Origin: an uncultured Eubacterium sp.
Lineage (GTDB): Bacteria > Bacillota > Clostridia > Peptostreptococcales > Anaerovoracaceae
Direction of reading: 5' to 3'
Assembly (NCBI GenBank): GCA_902495595.1
Contig: CABUXV010000002.1
Span: 1-64,000, forward strand
DNA: 64,000 nucleotides
Shown: positions 24,811 through 33,160 of the stretch, piece after piece
Layout: each line of letters starts with the position of its first letter
How positions within the stretch are numbered: position 1 is the first letter of the stretch
The notes under the pieces: model-generated
What the model saw: the letters and a program-made list of their open reading frames with translations, nothing else
What the model was told of the DNA's origin: nothing
Database searches by the model: none
Position numbers and translations under genes: made by a program

Positions 24811-25671
24811 ATGTACGAAAATTTTGTGTTGCGTAAATTTGAAAAAGGTATACTGGAAGGATACATCTGGCATGTTGATAATCCCGATAAAGTAATCTGT
24901 ATAGTTCACGGGATAGGTGAATACGGAGGAAGATTTGACAGAGTTGCGGAAAGGTTTCGTCAATGCAATATGGCTGTGATTTCTTTAGACCTCAGAGGTC
25001 ACGGGAATTCTCTGGGAAAGAAAGGCCACTGCGCTCCAAGAAAGGATGTTTTAGATGATGTGGGAAGTCTTGTGGAATATGCACAGGAGCGTTACGGTAA
25101 AAAAAAGAAGATAATTTTATATGGGCACAGTATGGGAGGAAATATAGTTATGGACTATAGGAACCGCGGAGATAAAAACGGAGATATTTGCGGTTATATA
25201 GTTTCAGCCCCATGGATAAGACTGGTAAGACCGGTTCCGGGATTTATTTATAGCATTGTAAAGCTGATATCCAAAATAGCTCCTGAATTTACAATAAGTT
25301 CGGAAGTAAATGAGGCGGATTTGGGGCATCCCGAGTCTGTGAAGCCATATAGAGGCAATCGGATGATTCATAACAGAATTTCAGCTTTATGCGCCGTGGA
25401 AGGGTTTGAGACAGGTCTTAAACTGGAGAACGGAACTCTCGAAAACAACGGCAATGCTCATAACATACCAACTCTTTTGATGCACGGAGGAAAAGATAAA
25501 ATATGCAGTGTTTACGGAAGCAGAAAAATAGCGGAAAGATTGAAATCGGAGGGCGATAATATAGAATATAAAGAATGGCCGGAATTGTATCATGAGATTC
25601 ATAACGGAGGAAGTAAAAGCAGAGGCGATGAAGTTATTGAAAAAGCTGTGAAGTGGGCGGAAAATATATAA
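24811..25671 (+). CDS. Alpha/beta hydrolase, lysophospholipase/monoacylglycerol lipase type
   Basis: The 286-residue serine hydrolase has an oxyanion-side block VHGIGEYGGRFDRVAERF (about 30), a DLRGHGNS motif (about 66), and the nucleophile elbow LYGHSMGGN (Ser about 107). The acid is probably the Asp in LLMHGGKDKICS (about 231) and the base His in ELYHEIHN (about 262). This is the pattern of Hydrolase_4/PldB-like enzymes acting on lyso- or monoacyl lipids. The start is ATG 24811 after GGAGAG; an in-frame TTG 42 nt upstream lacks a binding site. Confidence 0.86.
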   Translation: MYENFVLRKFEKGILEGYIWHVDNPDKVICIVHGIGEYGGRFDRVAERFRQCNMAVISLDLRGHGNSLGKKGHCAPRKDVLDDVGSLVEYAQERYGKKKKIILYGHSMGGNIVMDYRNRGDKNGDICGYIVSAPWIRLVRPVPGFIYSIVKLISKIAPEFTISSEVNEADLGHPESVKPYRGNRMIHNRISALCAVEGFETGLKLENGTLENNGNAHNIPTLLMHGGKDKICSVYGSRKIAERLKSEGDNIEYKEWPELYHEIHNGGSKSRGDEVIEKAVKWAENI

Positions 25672-25674
25672 ATT

Positions 25675-25729
25675 AAAAAGGATTCTCAAAAGACGTTATG
25701 TTGTATATCGGCTTAAAAAATCCTTTTTT
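25675..25729 (+). terminator. Probable terminator after the hydrolase
   Basis: AAAAAGGATT (25675-25684) pairs with AATCCTTTTT (25719-25728), followed by further T. The 34-nt loop is long, so efficiency is uncertain. Confidence 0.55.
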
Positions 25730-25730
25730 A

Positions 25731-25856
25731 TAGTATAGGAAATATCGTAAAACGAGATTTCCGTATACTTCAAAGAAAGTACGCTGCGAAGCGTCGCCCT
25801 CTGCGGGCGACATGTGTGCAAAGGAATCTCTGATTTCGTCCTGCACACTTTTTTTA
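25731..25856 (+). repeat. Terminator-trailing structured repeat, copy B
   Basis: This is the best-preserved copy together with D. Hairpin 1: GTATAGGAAAT..TCGT with ACGA..ATTTCC.GTATAC (25733-25768). Hairpin 2: GTCGCCC/GGGCGAC (25793-25811). Hairpin 3: GTGTGCA (25814-25820) with TGCACAC (25842-25848) enclosing a GGAATC-TCT-GATTTC inner stem and ending in a T8-like run. The last hairpin has the form of an intrinsic terminator. The element starts 2 nt after the T-tract of the preceding terminator. Confidence 0.8.
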
Positions 25857-25966
25857 TTATGCAGAAAATTATCGGTATTGACGTAATATCAAAGAAATTA
25901 CGTTACAAAACGTTTTTTCTGCGTCTGATATATGTAAAGTAATATTTGATTTCGTCCTGCAACTTT
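25857..25966 (+). repeat. Decayed copy C of the structured repeat, tandem to copy B
   Basis: It aligns with copy B through ATATCAAAGAAATTACG, CTGCGTCTGATA and TGATTTCGTCCTGCA. Most differences are C-to-T or G-to-A changes that destroy hairpins 2 and 3. A new perfect hairpin ACGTAAT/ATTACGT is present. The element ends at the stop codon of the convergent NFACT gene. Confidence 0.6.
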
Positions 25967-25967
25967 T

Positions 25968-27659
25968 TTATTCCGGAAGCCGGGGATTTACATAAAGTGT
26001 CTTATTATGAGTGAATATTACCATGCCGGGTTTGGCTCCTGCAGGTTTTTTTACATGACGAACTTTTGTGTAATCCACCGGTACATTTTCAGAATCACTG
26101 CCCTTGCTGTGAAATGCAGCGATTGAGGCAGTTTCAAACAGATCTGCTTCCGTTGGCTCAGTTCCGTTTGTAAAGAGGATAACGTGAGAACCGGGGATAT
26201 CCTTTGTATGAAACCATATATCAGATGATGATGCCTTTTTCATTGTAAGCCAGTCATTCTCTTTATTGTTTCTGCCGGCCATAACCGATTTTCCCGAGGA
26301 TATTTCATATAAATAAGGTTTAGGTTTGCCGTTCTTGTTTTGTTTGAAATTTGTTTTTTTATATCTTATAAAGCCACTGTCAATAAGCTCTTGTTTCAGT
26401 AAATCCACTTCCTCTATTGAGTTTGCTTTTGCAGCAAAAGATGAAACCGATTCCAAATATTTTATTTCCTGTTGTGTTTCATTTAACTGAATCTTCTTTT
26501 CTTTTACTGCTGTCTTTGCTTTTCCGTATTTTTTATAATAATTCTGAGCATTTTTTGATGGAGAATATTTCTTATCCAAAGGTATCTGAATTTCTTTGCC
26601 GTCATAGTAATTTATTACATTTACGTAAGAACTGCCTTGTTTCACCATATGGATATTTGCTGTAAGAAGTTCCCCGTAAAGTCTGTATTTATCCGAGTTT
26701 TCGGCTTTAAAGAGGTCTTCGTTTAATTTTTGAATTTTTAGATACAGTTTATCCAGATGATTGTTTATCAGACGAAGCAAGTCGTTTGATTTCTGCTTCA
26801 CCGTATTTGAAGATTCTTTGTTTTGAAAATAGTAGGATACGGCTTTGCTGAATGTGTCAAAATACATAGATATATAAGAATTATCGTATACGGAAAGGGG
26901 CGTTATATGGAAATCTATAAGGCTGCCTTTTTCGTCCTTGTATACAACGGGTTTTGCAGTACCATCCTTTATTGATGAAATTGTTTTCTGAATAAATTCA
27001 TATATTGCGTGACTGTCTGTTGTCTCTGCCAGAGTTTCCGCAAAGGCAGGTGAAATGCCCTGTATCCTTGAAAGGAGAGCCCGGGCAGGCTGCAGCTGTC
27101 CTTCAAGAGCCTGCTGTATATCGTTACAGGATATTTCGGTAAATGGTATTTTATTTTGAGCGGGCGGATACTCGTATAATTTTCCGGGAAGTATCTGCCT
27201 TGCTCTGTTAACATCAATGGAAACGTGCTTTATGCTGTCTATTATTTTATTGTTTTCAGTGTTGACAAGCAAAGCATTGCTGTGCTTTCCCATGATTTCA
27301 ATTATCAGCTTTTTATTTACGGAAAATCCCAATTCGTTTACTGTCTCTATAAAAATTTCAATTATACGGTCGTTTTGATACTGCTTTATTTTAGTTATGC
27401 GTCCTGCGCTCAGATGTTTTCTAAGTACCATGCAGAAAACGGGAGGTGATGCAGGATTTTCCGTTGGTTTATCTACAAGATAAACTGCCGAGTGGCTGCC
27501 GGATACGGATATAAATAGTTTTTTATTTCCTGATTTTGTGTGTATGTTAAACAGCAGCTGTTCAGGCTGCGGCTGATATATTTTTTCTATTTTCCCGAGC
27601 GTAAGATTATCCTGAAGCTCTTTTACTGCTGCAAATGTGGCTATGCCATCAAAGGACAT
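25968..27659 (-). CDS. rqcH: NFACT / RqcH (FbpA-like) ribosome quality control protein
   Basis: This 563-residue protein is the bacterial Rqc2 homologue formerly annotated as fibronectin-binding protein A. The NFACT-N domain begins SFDGIATFAAVKELQ, followed by a helix-hairpin-helix region (about 185-215) and a central coiled coil (about 290-430). The NFACT-R domain has SSDIWFHTKDIPGSHVIL near residue 480. RqcH binds stalled 50S-peptidyl-tRNA and adds C-terminal alanine tails. It is divergent from yicC. No rqcP is nearby. The convergent repeat C touches its stop codon. Confidence 0.92.
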   Translation of the reverse strand: MSFDGIATFAAVKELQDNLTLGKIEKIYQPQPEQLLFNIHTKSGNKKLFISVSGSHSAVYLVDKPTENPASPPVFCMVLRKHLSAGRITKIKQYQNDRIIEIFIETVNELGFSVNKKLIIEIMGKHSNALLVNTENNKIIDSIKHVSIDVNRARQILPGKLYEYPPAQNKIPFTEISCNDIQQALEGQLQPARALLSRIQGISPAFAETLAETTDSHAIYEFIQKTISSIKDGTAKPVVYKDEKGSLIDFHITPLSVYDNSYISMYFDTFSKAVSYYFQNKESSNTVKQKSNDLLRLINNHLDKLYLKIQKLNEDLFKAENSDKYRLYGELLTANIHMVKQGSSYVNVINYYDGKEIQIPLDKKYSPSKNAQNYYKKYGKAKTAVKEKKIQLNETQQEIKYLESVSSFAAKANSIEEVDLLKQELIDSGFIRYKKTNFKQNKNGKPKPYLYEISSGKSVMAGRNNKENDWLTMKKASSSDIWFHTKDIPGSHVILFTNGTEPTEADLFETASIAAFHSKGSDSENVPVDYTKVRHVKKPAGAKPGMVIFTHNKTLYVNPRLPE

Positions 27660-27733
27660 TGAACTTTCCTCCCCATTATTGTTGTGATATAATTAAACAT
27701 ATTATCATAAAAAATACGGAATGGGGAAAAAAG

Positions 27734-28618
27734 ATGATAAAAAGTATGACCGGCTTCGGCAGGGGAGAGTACTCTGACGGAAAGAGAAATGTTATCGCTG
27801 AAATAAAGACGGTGAATCACAGATATTCTGATATAAATGTAAAGATGCCGAAGAGATATTCTTTTGCCGAAGAGAAAATAAAAGGAATAATAAAGGAAAA
27901 AGTAAAACGTGGAAAAGCAGAGGTTTCAATAATAGTTGAAAATCTTTCCGAGGAGGATATAACCGTAAAGCTCAGCACCGACGTTGCAAAGCAGTACATA
28001 GACAATTTGAGGGAGCTTAAAAGTGTATATTCTCTCACAGGTGACATAGATATAAAGCTTATAGCTTCGCTTCCTGATGTAATGAAAGCTGTTCCCGATG
28101 TGGAGGATGAAGAGTCTGCTGCAGAGGTAATATCCAAGGCTGTAATGATGGCTACAGAAAACCTTGATAAAATGAGGAGTACAGAAGGAAACAAGCTTGC
28201 AGAAGATCTTAAGATGCGCGGGCGTCTGGTTCGAGAAACAGTTAAAAAAATTGAAACAAGAGCTCCGATGGTCGCTAAAGAATATAAAGAAAAACTTTAC
28301 GGACGTATAAAAGAGCTGGTTGAAGATTCTGTGGCTGTCCCGGAGGAAAGGATACTTATGGAGGCGGCAGTATTTGCTGATAAATCCAATATAACGGAAG
28401 AACTCGTAAGGCTTGACAGTCATATGATACAGCTGGATAAAATTCTTGCCTCAAGTGAAGAGCCTGTGGGAAAGAAACTTGATTTTCTTGTTCAGGAAAT
28501 GAACAGGGAGGCCAATACCATAGGGTCTAAATCAAATGATATGGATATAACTTCACTTATGCTTGAAACAAAGAGTGAAATAGAAAAAATCAGAGAGCAG
28601 GTACAAAATATAGAATAG
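27734..28618 (+). CDS. yicC: YicC family endoribonuclease-like protein
   Basis: The 294-residue protein starts IKSMTGFGRGEYSDGK, the hallmark of YicC, and ends with the conserved DFLVQEMNREANTIGSKS and EIEKIREQVQNIE. E. coli YicC is an RNase that promotes degradation of the sRNA RyhB; the Firmicute form lies before gmk, as here. The start is ATG 27734; 33 upstream in-frame codons lie in the divergent promoter region. In many clostridia remA (DUF370) sits between yicC and gmk; here there is a promoter instead. Confidence 0.93.
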   Translation: MIKSMTGFGRGEYSDGKRNVIAEIKTVNHRYSDINVKMPKRYSFAEEKIKGIIKEKVKRGKAEVSIIVENLSEEDITVKLSTDVAKQYIDNLRELKSVYSLTGDIDIKLIASLPDVMKAVPDVEDEESAAEVISKAVMMATENLDKMRSTEGNKLAEDLKMRGRLVRETVKKIETRAPMVAKEYKEKLYGRIKELVEDSVAVPEERILMEAAVFADKSNITEELVRLDSHMIQLDKILASSEEPVGKKLDFLVQEMNREANTIGSKSNDMDITSLMLETKSEIEKIREQVQNIE

Positions 28619-28634
28619 TTGTCAATATTAATGC

Positions 28635-28663
28635 TTGAAGCCAAAGTTCAAGGGTGTTATAAT
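28635..28663 (+). promoter_or_regulatory. Extended -10 promoter for gmk-rpoZ
   Basis: TTGAAG (28635-28640), a 17-bp spacer and a perfect TATAAT (28658-28663) preceded by TG at the extended -10 position lie 52 bp before the gmk start. Confidence 0.75.
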
Positions 28664-28714
28664 GATCATTCAGAATACGTTAGGACATTTAATATTTCCG
28701 GGAGTGATAATAAT

Positions 28715-29329
28715 ATGACTAAAGGCAAACTATTTGTTGTTTCCGGTCCATCCGGAGCAGGTAAAGGGACTATTTGTAAGGAAATTTTAGATCAGGAAAG
28801 AAATATAGAATTATCTGTTTCGATGACTACGAGAAAGCCGAGAAAAGGAGAAATCGATAAAGTACATTATCATTTTATAAGCAGAGATTCTTTTGAACGG
28901 CTTATAGAAGAAGACGGATTTATTGAATATGCAAATGTTTACGGTAACTTTTACGGCACACCTAAGTCAAAGGTTCTGGAATGGCTGGACAGGGGAATTG
29001 ACGTTATCCTTGAGATAGACGTACAGGGAGCTTTGCAGATAAAGAAAAATTTCCCGGAGGGTGTGTTTATATTTATCTTACCGCCGTCTTTAGAGGAACT
29101 TAAAAACCGTATAAAGAGAAGAGGTTCTGAAACTGAGGAAACTTTGGCTAAAAGACTCGGAGAAGCTTTAAATGAAATAAGGTGTATAGATAAGTATGAT
29201 TACCGCGTTATTAACGAGAAGCTGGAGGTGGCAATCGACAGAGTTAAAGCGATAATAACTGCGGAACAATGTAAAATAAACGGTGAAGAAGTTGACGTAA
29301 TTGTCAATAAATATAAGGAGGATTTATAA
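28715..29329 (+). CDS. gmk: Guanylate kinase
   Basis: Gmk phosphorylates GMP/dGMP with ATP. The 204-residue protein has the P-loop VSGPSGAGKGTI (about residue 8) and the GMP-binding SVSMTTRKPRKGEIDKVHYHF region (about 35-55). IDVQGALQIKK near 98 and a lid with RIKRRGSE near 130 complete it. The start is ATG 28715 with GGGAGTGA upstream; the 32 in-frame codons before it contain the promoter and are untranslated. rpoZ overlaps its stop by one base, a normal Firmicute arrangement. Confidence 0.96.
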   Translation: MTKGKLFVVSGPSGAGKGTICKEILDQERNIELSVSMTTRKPRKGEIDKVHYHFISRDSFERLIEEDGFIEYANVYGNFYGTPKSKVLEWLDRGIDVILEIDVQGALQIKKNFPEGVFIFILPPSLEELKNRIKRRGSETEETLAKRLGEALNEIRCIDKYDYRVINEKLEVAIDRVKAIITAEQCKINGEEVDVIVNKYKEDL

Positions 29330-29523
29330 TGTTATATCCATCTATTAATAAAATAAGAGAAAAGGCTGACAGCAGATACACTTTAGTAATACTTGCGGCG
29401 AAAAGGTCGAGAGATATTATAGAAGGAATGCCCAAGCTTACAGAGGCAGATGTTGAAAAACCCGTCTCAATAGCGGCAAATGAGATTGCTGAAGATTTGA
29501 TAACCTATAAGGAAACAATGTAA
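29329..29523 (+). CDS. rpoZ: RNA polymerase omega subunit
   Basis: Omega (64 residues) stabilises beta' folding in RNA polymerase. The product reads LYPSINKIREKADSRYTLVI followed by AAKRSRDI, the conserved beta'-binding core. The ATG overlaps the gmk stop codon (TAATG), with AAGGAGGA just before it. The coaBC and priA genes that often follow are absent. Confidence 0.93.
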   Translation: MLYPSINKIREKADSRYTLVILAAKRSRDIIEGMPKLTEADVEKPVSIAANEIAEDLITYKETM

Positions 29524-29618
29524 ATTTTCACTGATATAGTGATAAATTTCCCCTGATAGTTTAAATTGCATAACCCCTTTTTTGTGTAGAATTATATTGC
29601 ATGAAGGAGGGGATTTTT

Positions 29619-29951
29619 ATGTCAAAAAAATTAATTGTAAAAAGAAGAGGAAAAGTTTACGCTGTTCCTTTGGAAAAAATAATATTGATGGAGAAAAGTC
29701 TGAGAAAAATAAGTATCCATACCACTTTAGGAATGTTTGATTTTTATGGTAAATTTAAAGAAATTATACCGTCTCTTGATGAAAGGTTTCTATGCTGTCA
29801 CAGAAGCTATATAATCAATATGGATGAGATAGTTGCCATGAATTATAAAGAAATATGTTTCACCAATGGAAAACGCATATATTTCGGGAGAGATAAGTGC
29901 AGAAAAGCATTGGAAGTATTCGGTGAATACATATCAAAAAAAATTTTGTAA
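29619..29951 (+). CDS. Stand-alone LytTR DNA-binding domain protein
   Basis: The 110-residue protein consists of a LytTR domain without a receiver domain: KKLIVKRRGKVYAVPLEKII, then ISIHTTLGMFDFYGKFKEI, and the signature FLCCHRSYIINMDEIV near 70. LytTR proteins bind direct repeats about 10 bp apart and regulate virulence, competence or bacteriocin genes. No membrane partner (LytTR regulatory system type) is adjacent. The start is ATG 29619, 7 nt after AAGGAGGGG. It lies between rpoZ and rpsB with its own 95-bp upstream gap. Confidence 0.85.
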   Translation: MSKKLIVKRRGKVYAVPLEKIILMEKSLRKISIHTTLGMFDFYGKFKEIIPSLDERFLCCHRSYIINMDEIVAMNYKEICFTNGKRIYFGRDKCRKALEVFGEYISKKIL

Positions 29952-29967
29952 AATAGCATAAAAACGT

Positions 29968-29996
29968 TGTAATATCAAAGGCTTTATAGTATATTA
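29968..29996 (+). promoter_or_regulatory. Promoter of rpsB-tsf
   Basis: TTGTAA (29968-29973), a 17-bp spacer and TATATT (29991-29996). Confidence 0.65.
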
Positions 29997-29997
29997 T

Positions 29998-30154
29998 TAA
30001 ATGGTGTCTCATGTGGAGCGCCGAAGTTTATAGTTTACACACGGCAGCTTTGTAAAAGCCGGTGCCCGGATTAATCAGATTCTGTGTATTTTGATATTCA
30101 GGTTGCTTTTAAATAGCGCTGCGGTGGAAGGAAAAAACCGAGAGGAGAAAGAAA
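29998..30154 (+). promoter_or_regulatory. Long 5' leader of rpsB, candidate autoregulatory region
   Basis: About 150 nt of leader is unusually GC-rich relative to its surroundings. It holds several short complementary pairs (for example AGCTTT/AAAGCC-type and GCCG/CGGC). S2 represses its own operon through the leader in some bacteria; that this leader does so is inference from length and position only. Confidence 0.4.
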
Positions 30155-30943
30155 ATGTCAGTAATTTCAATGAAACAGTTACTAGAAGCAGGTGTGCATT
30201 TCGGACACCAGACAAGAAGATGGAACCCTAAAATGGCTCCTTACATCTTTACGGAAAGAAACGGAATCTATATCATAGATTTACAGAAGACCGTAAAGAA
30301 AATCGATGAAGCTTATGAGTTCATGAAGGAAGTTGCAGCAAGCGGAAAACCGGTTCTTTTCGTAGGAACTAAAAAGCAGGCTCAGGCGGCTATATACGAT
30401 GAAGCAAAAAGATGCGATATGTTCTACGTAAACCAGAGATGGCTTGGAGGAATGCTTACAAACTATAAGACAATTTCCGGAAGAATCAAAAGACTTAATG
30501 ATATCAAGACTATGGAAGAAGACGGCACTTTTGAAAAGCTTTCAAAGAAGGAAGTTATCAAATTAAGATTAGAGCTTGAAAAACTGGAAAAATTCTTGGG
30601 CGGTATTAAAGATATGAAGGGTATGCCCGGAGCGCTCTTTGTTGTGGATCCTAAGAAAGAGAAAATAGCAGTTAAGGAAGCAAGAATACTTGGAATTCCT
30701 ATTATAGGTATCGTAGATACAAACTGTGACCCTGATGATGTCGATTATATAATTCCGGCTAATGATGATGCTATCAGAGCGGTAAAACTTATATCCGGCT
30801 GTATGGCTGATGCTATTATTGAAGCAAGACAGGGAGAAAGTTTTGACGACGGCGAAACTGCAGAATCAGCAGAAGCTGCTGAAGCAGAAGTACCGGCAGA
30901 AGTTGCAGAAGAAAAAGCAGAGACAGAACAGGCAGCAGAGTAA
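30155..30943 (+). CDS. rpsB: 30S ribosomal protein S2
   Basis: The 262-residue product starts SVISMKQLLEAGVHFGHQTR and contains RWNPKMAPYIF, QRWLGGMLTNY and DTNCDPDDVDY, all standard S2 blocks. After about residue 228 it carries an Ala/Glu-rich tail (GETAESAEAAEAEVPAEV...) of about 35 residues, a disordered extension found in various S2 proteins. GAGAGGAGAAAG precedes the ATG. tsf follows after 22 nt. Confidence 0.97.
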   Translation: MSVISMKQLLEAGVHFGHQTRRWNPKMAPYIFTERNGIYIIDLQKTVKKIDEAYEFMKEVAASGKPVLFVGTKKQAQAAIYDEAKRCDMFYVNQRWLGGMLTNYKTISGRIKRLNDIKTMEEDGTFEKLSKKEVIKLRLELEKLEKFLGGIKDMKGMPGALFVVDPKKEKIAVKEARILGIPIIGIVDTNCDPDDVDYIIPANDDAIRAVKLISGCMADAIIEARQGESFDDGETAESAEAAEAEVPAEVAEEKAETEQAAE

Positions 30944-30965
30944 GAATAAAATAGGAGGAAATGAA

Positions 30966-32066
30966 ATGGCTGTAACAGCACAAATGGTAAAAGAACTGCG
31001 TGAAATGACAGGCGCAGGAATGATGGATTGTAAGAAAGCTTTGGTAGAAGCAGATGCAGATATGGACAAAGCCGTTGAAATCTTAAGAGAAAAAGGTCTT
31101 TCCAAGGCTGAAAAGAAGGCCGGCAGAGTTGCTGCTGAAGGTTTAGTAAAGATTGCTTTCTCTGATGATAATAAGACTGCAGCAATTATTGAAGTTAACT
31201 CAGAGACAGACTTTGTTTCAAAGAATGAAGAATTTGTAGAATTCGTAGAAGAACTTGCAAAGCTTGCATTAACAGCGGAAACTAACGATATCGAAGCATT
31301 CAGGGCAATGAGCTTTGAAGGCACGACAGTTCAGGAAGCACTAACTGCCAGAATTGCTAAAATCGGTGAAAACATGTCAATCAGAAGAATTGAAAAAGTA
31401 TCCGGTGAAGCAGTTGTTTCATACATCCACGGCGGCAGAATCGGCGCTATCGTTGTAGGAAACGTAGAAGCTACTGATGAAATAAAGACTGCTTTAACGA
31501 ATATTGCAATGCAGGTTGCTGCAATGAATCCGCAGTATGTTAATAGAAGTGATATTTCAGATGAAGAAATCGCTAAGATGCATGATATCACTCTCGAAAG
31601 CGCATTAAACGATCCATTCACACTTCCTAAACCAATTTTAAACGCCTTATTGGACAAGGCTGCAAATGGTGTTTGGAGCGCTGAAGATATCGCAATTCTC
31701 GAAGAAAAGAGAAATGACAAGAACTTCAACTTTAACTATTTACCAAACTTCCTTTCAGAAGAAGCAAAGCCAAAGCTTGCTGAGCTTGCTATCGCTGATA
31801 GGGAATCAATCTCTGACAACAAGATTTTTAAAGGACTTGTTGAAGGTCGTGTATCAAAGCAGCTAAAGGAAATCTGCCTTCTTGACCAGACTTACGTTAG
31901 AGCGGAAGATGGTAAGCAGACAGTTGCACAGTACCTCAAAACAGTAAGCAAAGACCTTGCTATTGATAAGGTTGTACGTTTTGAAGTAGGCGAAGGAATC
32001 GAAAAGAAAGAAGAAGACTTTGCAGCAGAAGTAGCCGCACAGCAGGCCGCAGCTGCTAAGAAATAA
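30966..32066 (+). CDS. tsf: Elongation factor Ts with a central insertion
   Basis: EF-Ts exchanges GDP for GTP on EF-Tu. The N-terminal UBA domain (VKELREMTGAGMMDCKKAL) and core (VNSETDFVSKNEEF at about 78) are typical. At 366 residues the protein is about 60-80 residues longer than usual clostridial EF-Ts. The excess lies about residues 205-285, between the second core subdomain and the conserved GLVEGRVSKQLKEICLLDQ. The start is ATG 30966 after TAGGAGGAA. An Ala-rich C-terminus ends the protein, and a structured 3' region follows. Confidence 0.95.
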   Translation: MAVTAQMVKELREMTGAGMMDCKKALVEADADMDKAVEILREKGLSKAEKKAGRVAAEGLVKIAFSDDNKTAAIIEVNSETDFVSKNEEFVEFVEELAKLALTAETNDIEAFRAMSFEGTTVQEALTARIAKIGENMSIRRIEKVSGEAVVSYIHGGRIGAIVVGNVEATDEIKTALTNIAMQVAAMNPQYVNRSDISDEEIAKMHDITLESALNDPFTLPKPILNALLDKAANGVWSAEDIAILEEKRNDKNFNFNYLPNFLSEEAKPKLAELAIADRESISDNKIFKGLVEGRVSKQLKEICLLDQTYVRAEDGKQTVAQYLKTVSKDLAIDKVVRFEVGEGIEKKEEDFAAEVAAQQAAAAKK

Positions 32067-32068
32067 GA

Positions 32069-32297
32069 ACCTGTCAACAGGCGGTAGTATTTGCTTCGCA
32101 AATCTCCACCTCAAGCTGTTGACAGAACCTTGATTCGGGTGATGACACCCGAAATAAGAACTCCTAGTCCAACGATTGACGCGCGAAAGCACGGCAGAAT
32201 TGCAGAAGTTATGCTCCGCGGTAGCTTACGGAGCAGCTGAAGAATAATTTTAAAATCCTTGAAAATGTCTATTTATTAGGCGCTTCAAGGATTTTTT
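32069..32297 (+). ncRNA. Multi-hairpin structured element after tsf, ending in a terminator
   Basis: Four strong helices lie within 230 nt. (1) CTGTCAACA (32072-32080) pairs with TGTTGACAG (32118-32126), enclosing a nested ATTTGC-TTC-GCAAAT hairpin. (2) TTCGGGTG (32135-32142) pairs with CACCCGAA (32147-32154). (3) GCTCCG (32214-32219) pairs with CGGAGC (32230-32235). (4) A terminator, AATCCTTGAA (32255-32264) with TTCAAGGATT (32284-32293), is followed by T6. This is far more than an intrinsic terminator needs. It may be a 3'-UTR-derived RNA or an independent structured RNA. I recognise no Rfam class. Confidence 0.5.
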
Positions 32298-33160
32298 GTT
32301 TGCTATAACCCCAGATTTCTTAAAGAAATCCTTGGTAGATAAGACGATAGATAGAATGTTCTGCATTTCTAAGTTATGCAATAATATATTTGTTTATATT
32401 GGGGGAATCTGTGATTATCATTCAAGATCGGGATTGAATAATTTACCTGTTAGTTTGAGAAGAGAAAGTATGCGATCCTAAATGGTTTTGTGGCTTTCTA
32501 CAAGGTTAGCATGAGGAAGACGGCTGGTTTGAGGAAAACGAGAACTATGACGGATACGAAAATAATGAGCAACTGTAATTCCAATGAAGGCGTAGGAAAG
32601 ACAGGAGGAATTTGAACCCTCTGTTGACAGCCCTGATGAGAAAGATTGAAACTAAAGGTAAAGAGAAAATCGAAAGATTAAAGAGTGTATCTTTGTGGTA
32701 TAATTATGTGAAACCCAAGGGGATGATACAGATGGATATTTTTTATAACCATTACCGAATTGTTTGTTGTTTCGGAATATCAGGGGAGAAGGTATTGAAA
32801 GTAAACTCCTTCAATTCCCAAAAGATAATACTCCTGTTTTGTTAAATTTTGGGTTACAGTCGGGAGCCGGAACTTTTTATAAAAATAAGGATACAAAAAC
32901 CTACAGGTTTATAAAATTGAGAAATAGAGTGGTAATAAAAATTTGAGACGTATGGCGGCTCTAAGCAAAGAATATGTACGATGTATTTTACGATATATTT
33001 GAGTTAGAAGAAATTATTTATTAGGTATTGATGGGATGGTTTATTATTGTGGAAAAATTATAATTGACATATATAATGAAAGGGTGCTTATAAATTCAGT
33101 AAAATCGGCAATTGGTTACAATTTGTGAAATAGAAAATTATTTTTTATGGAGGCAGTGGC
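32298..33160 (+). pseudogene. Gene-free stretch with decayed coding fragments
   Basis: No intact gene is visible in these 860 bases. Coding-like fragments interrupted by stops include a Glu/Asn-rich end (EEDGWFEENENYDGYENNEQ, about 32508-32576), EEFEPSVDSPDEK (about 32603-32645) and a basic fragment LNFGLQSGAGTFYKN around 32840-32890. The frames change between them, as expected for relics of accessory genes. I cannot name the parent genes. Confidence 0.35.

Noticed and set aside
30745..31324. Long minus-strand frames opposite rpsB/tsf
   Set aside because: They are shadows of Glu/Ala-rich coding sequence; rpsB and tsf are certain.
32296..32481. Short frames in the gap after tsf
   Set aside because: The first begins inside the terminator stem and neither it nor the frames at 32612-32946 has a convincing start or known motif.
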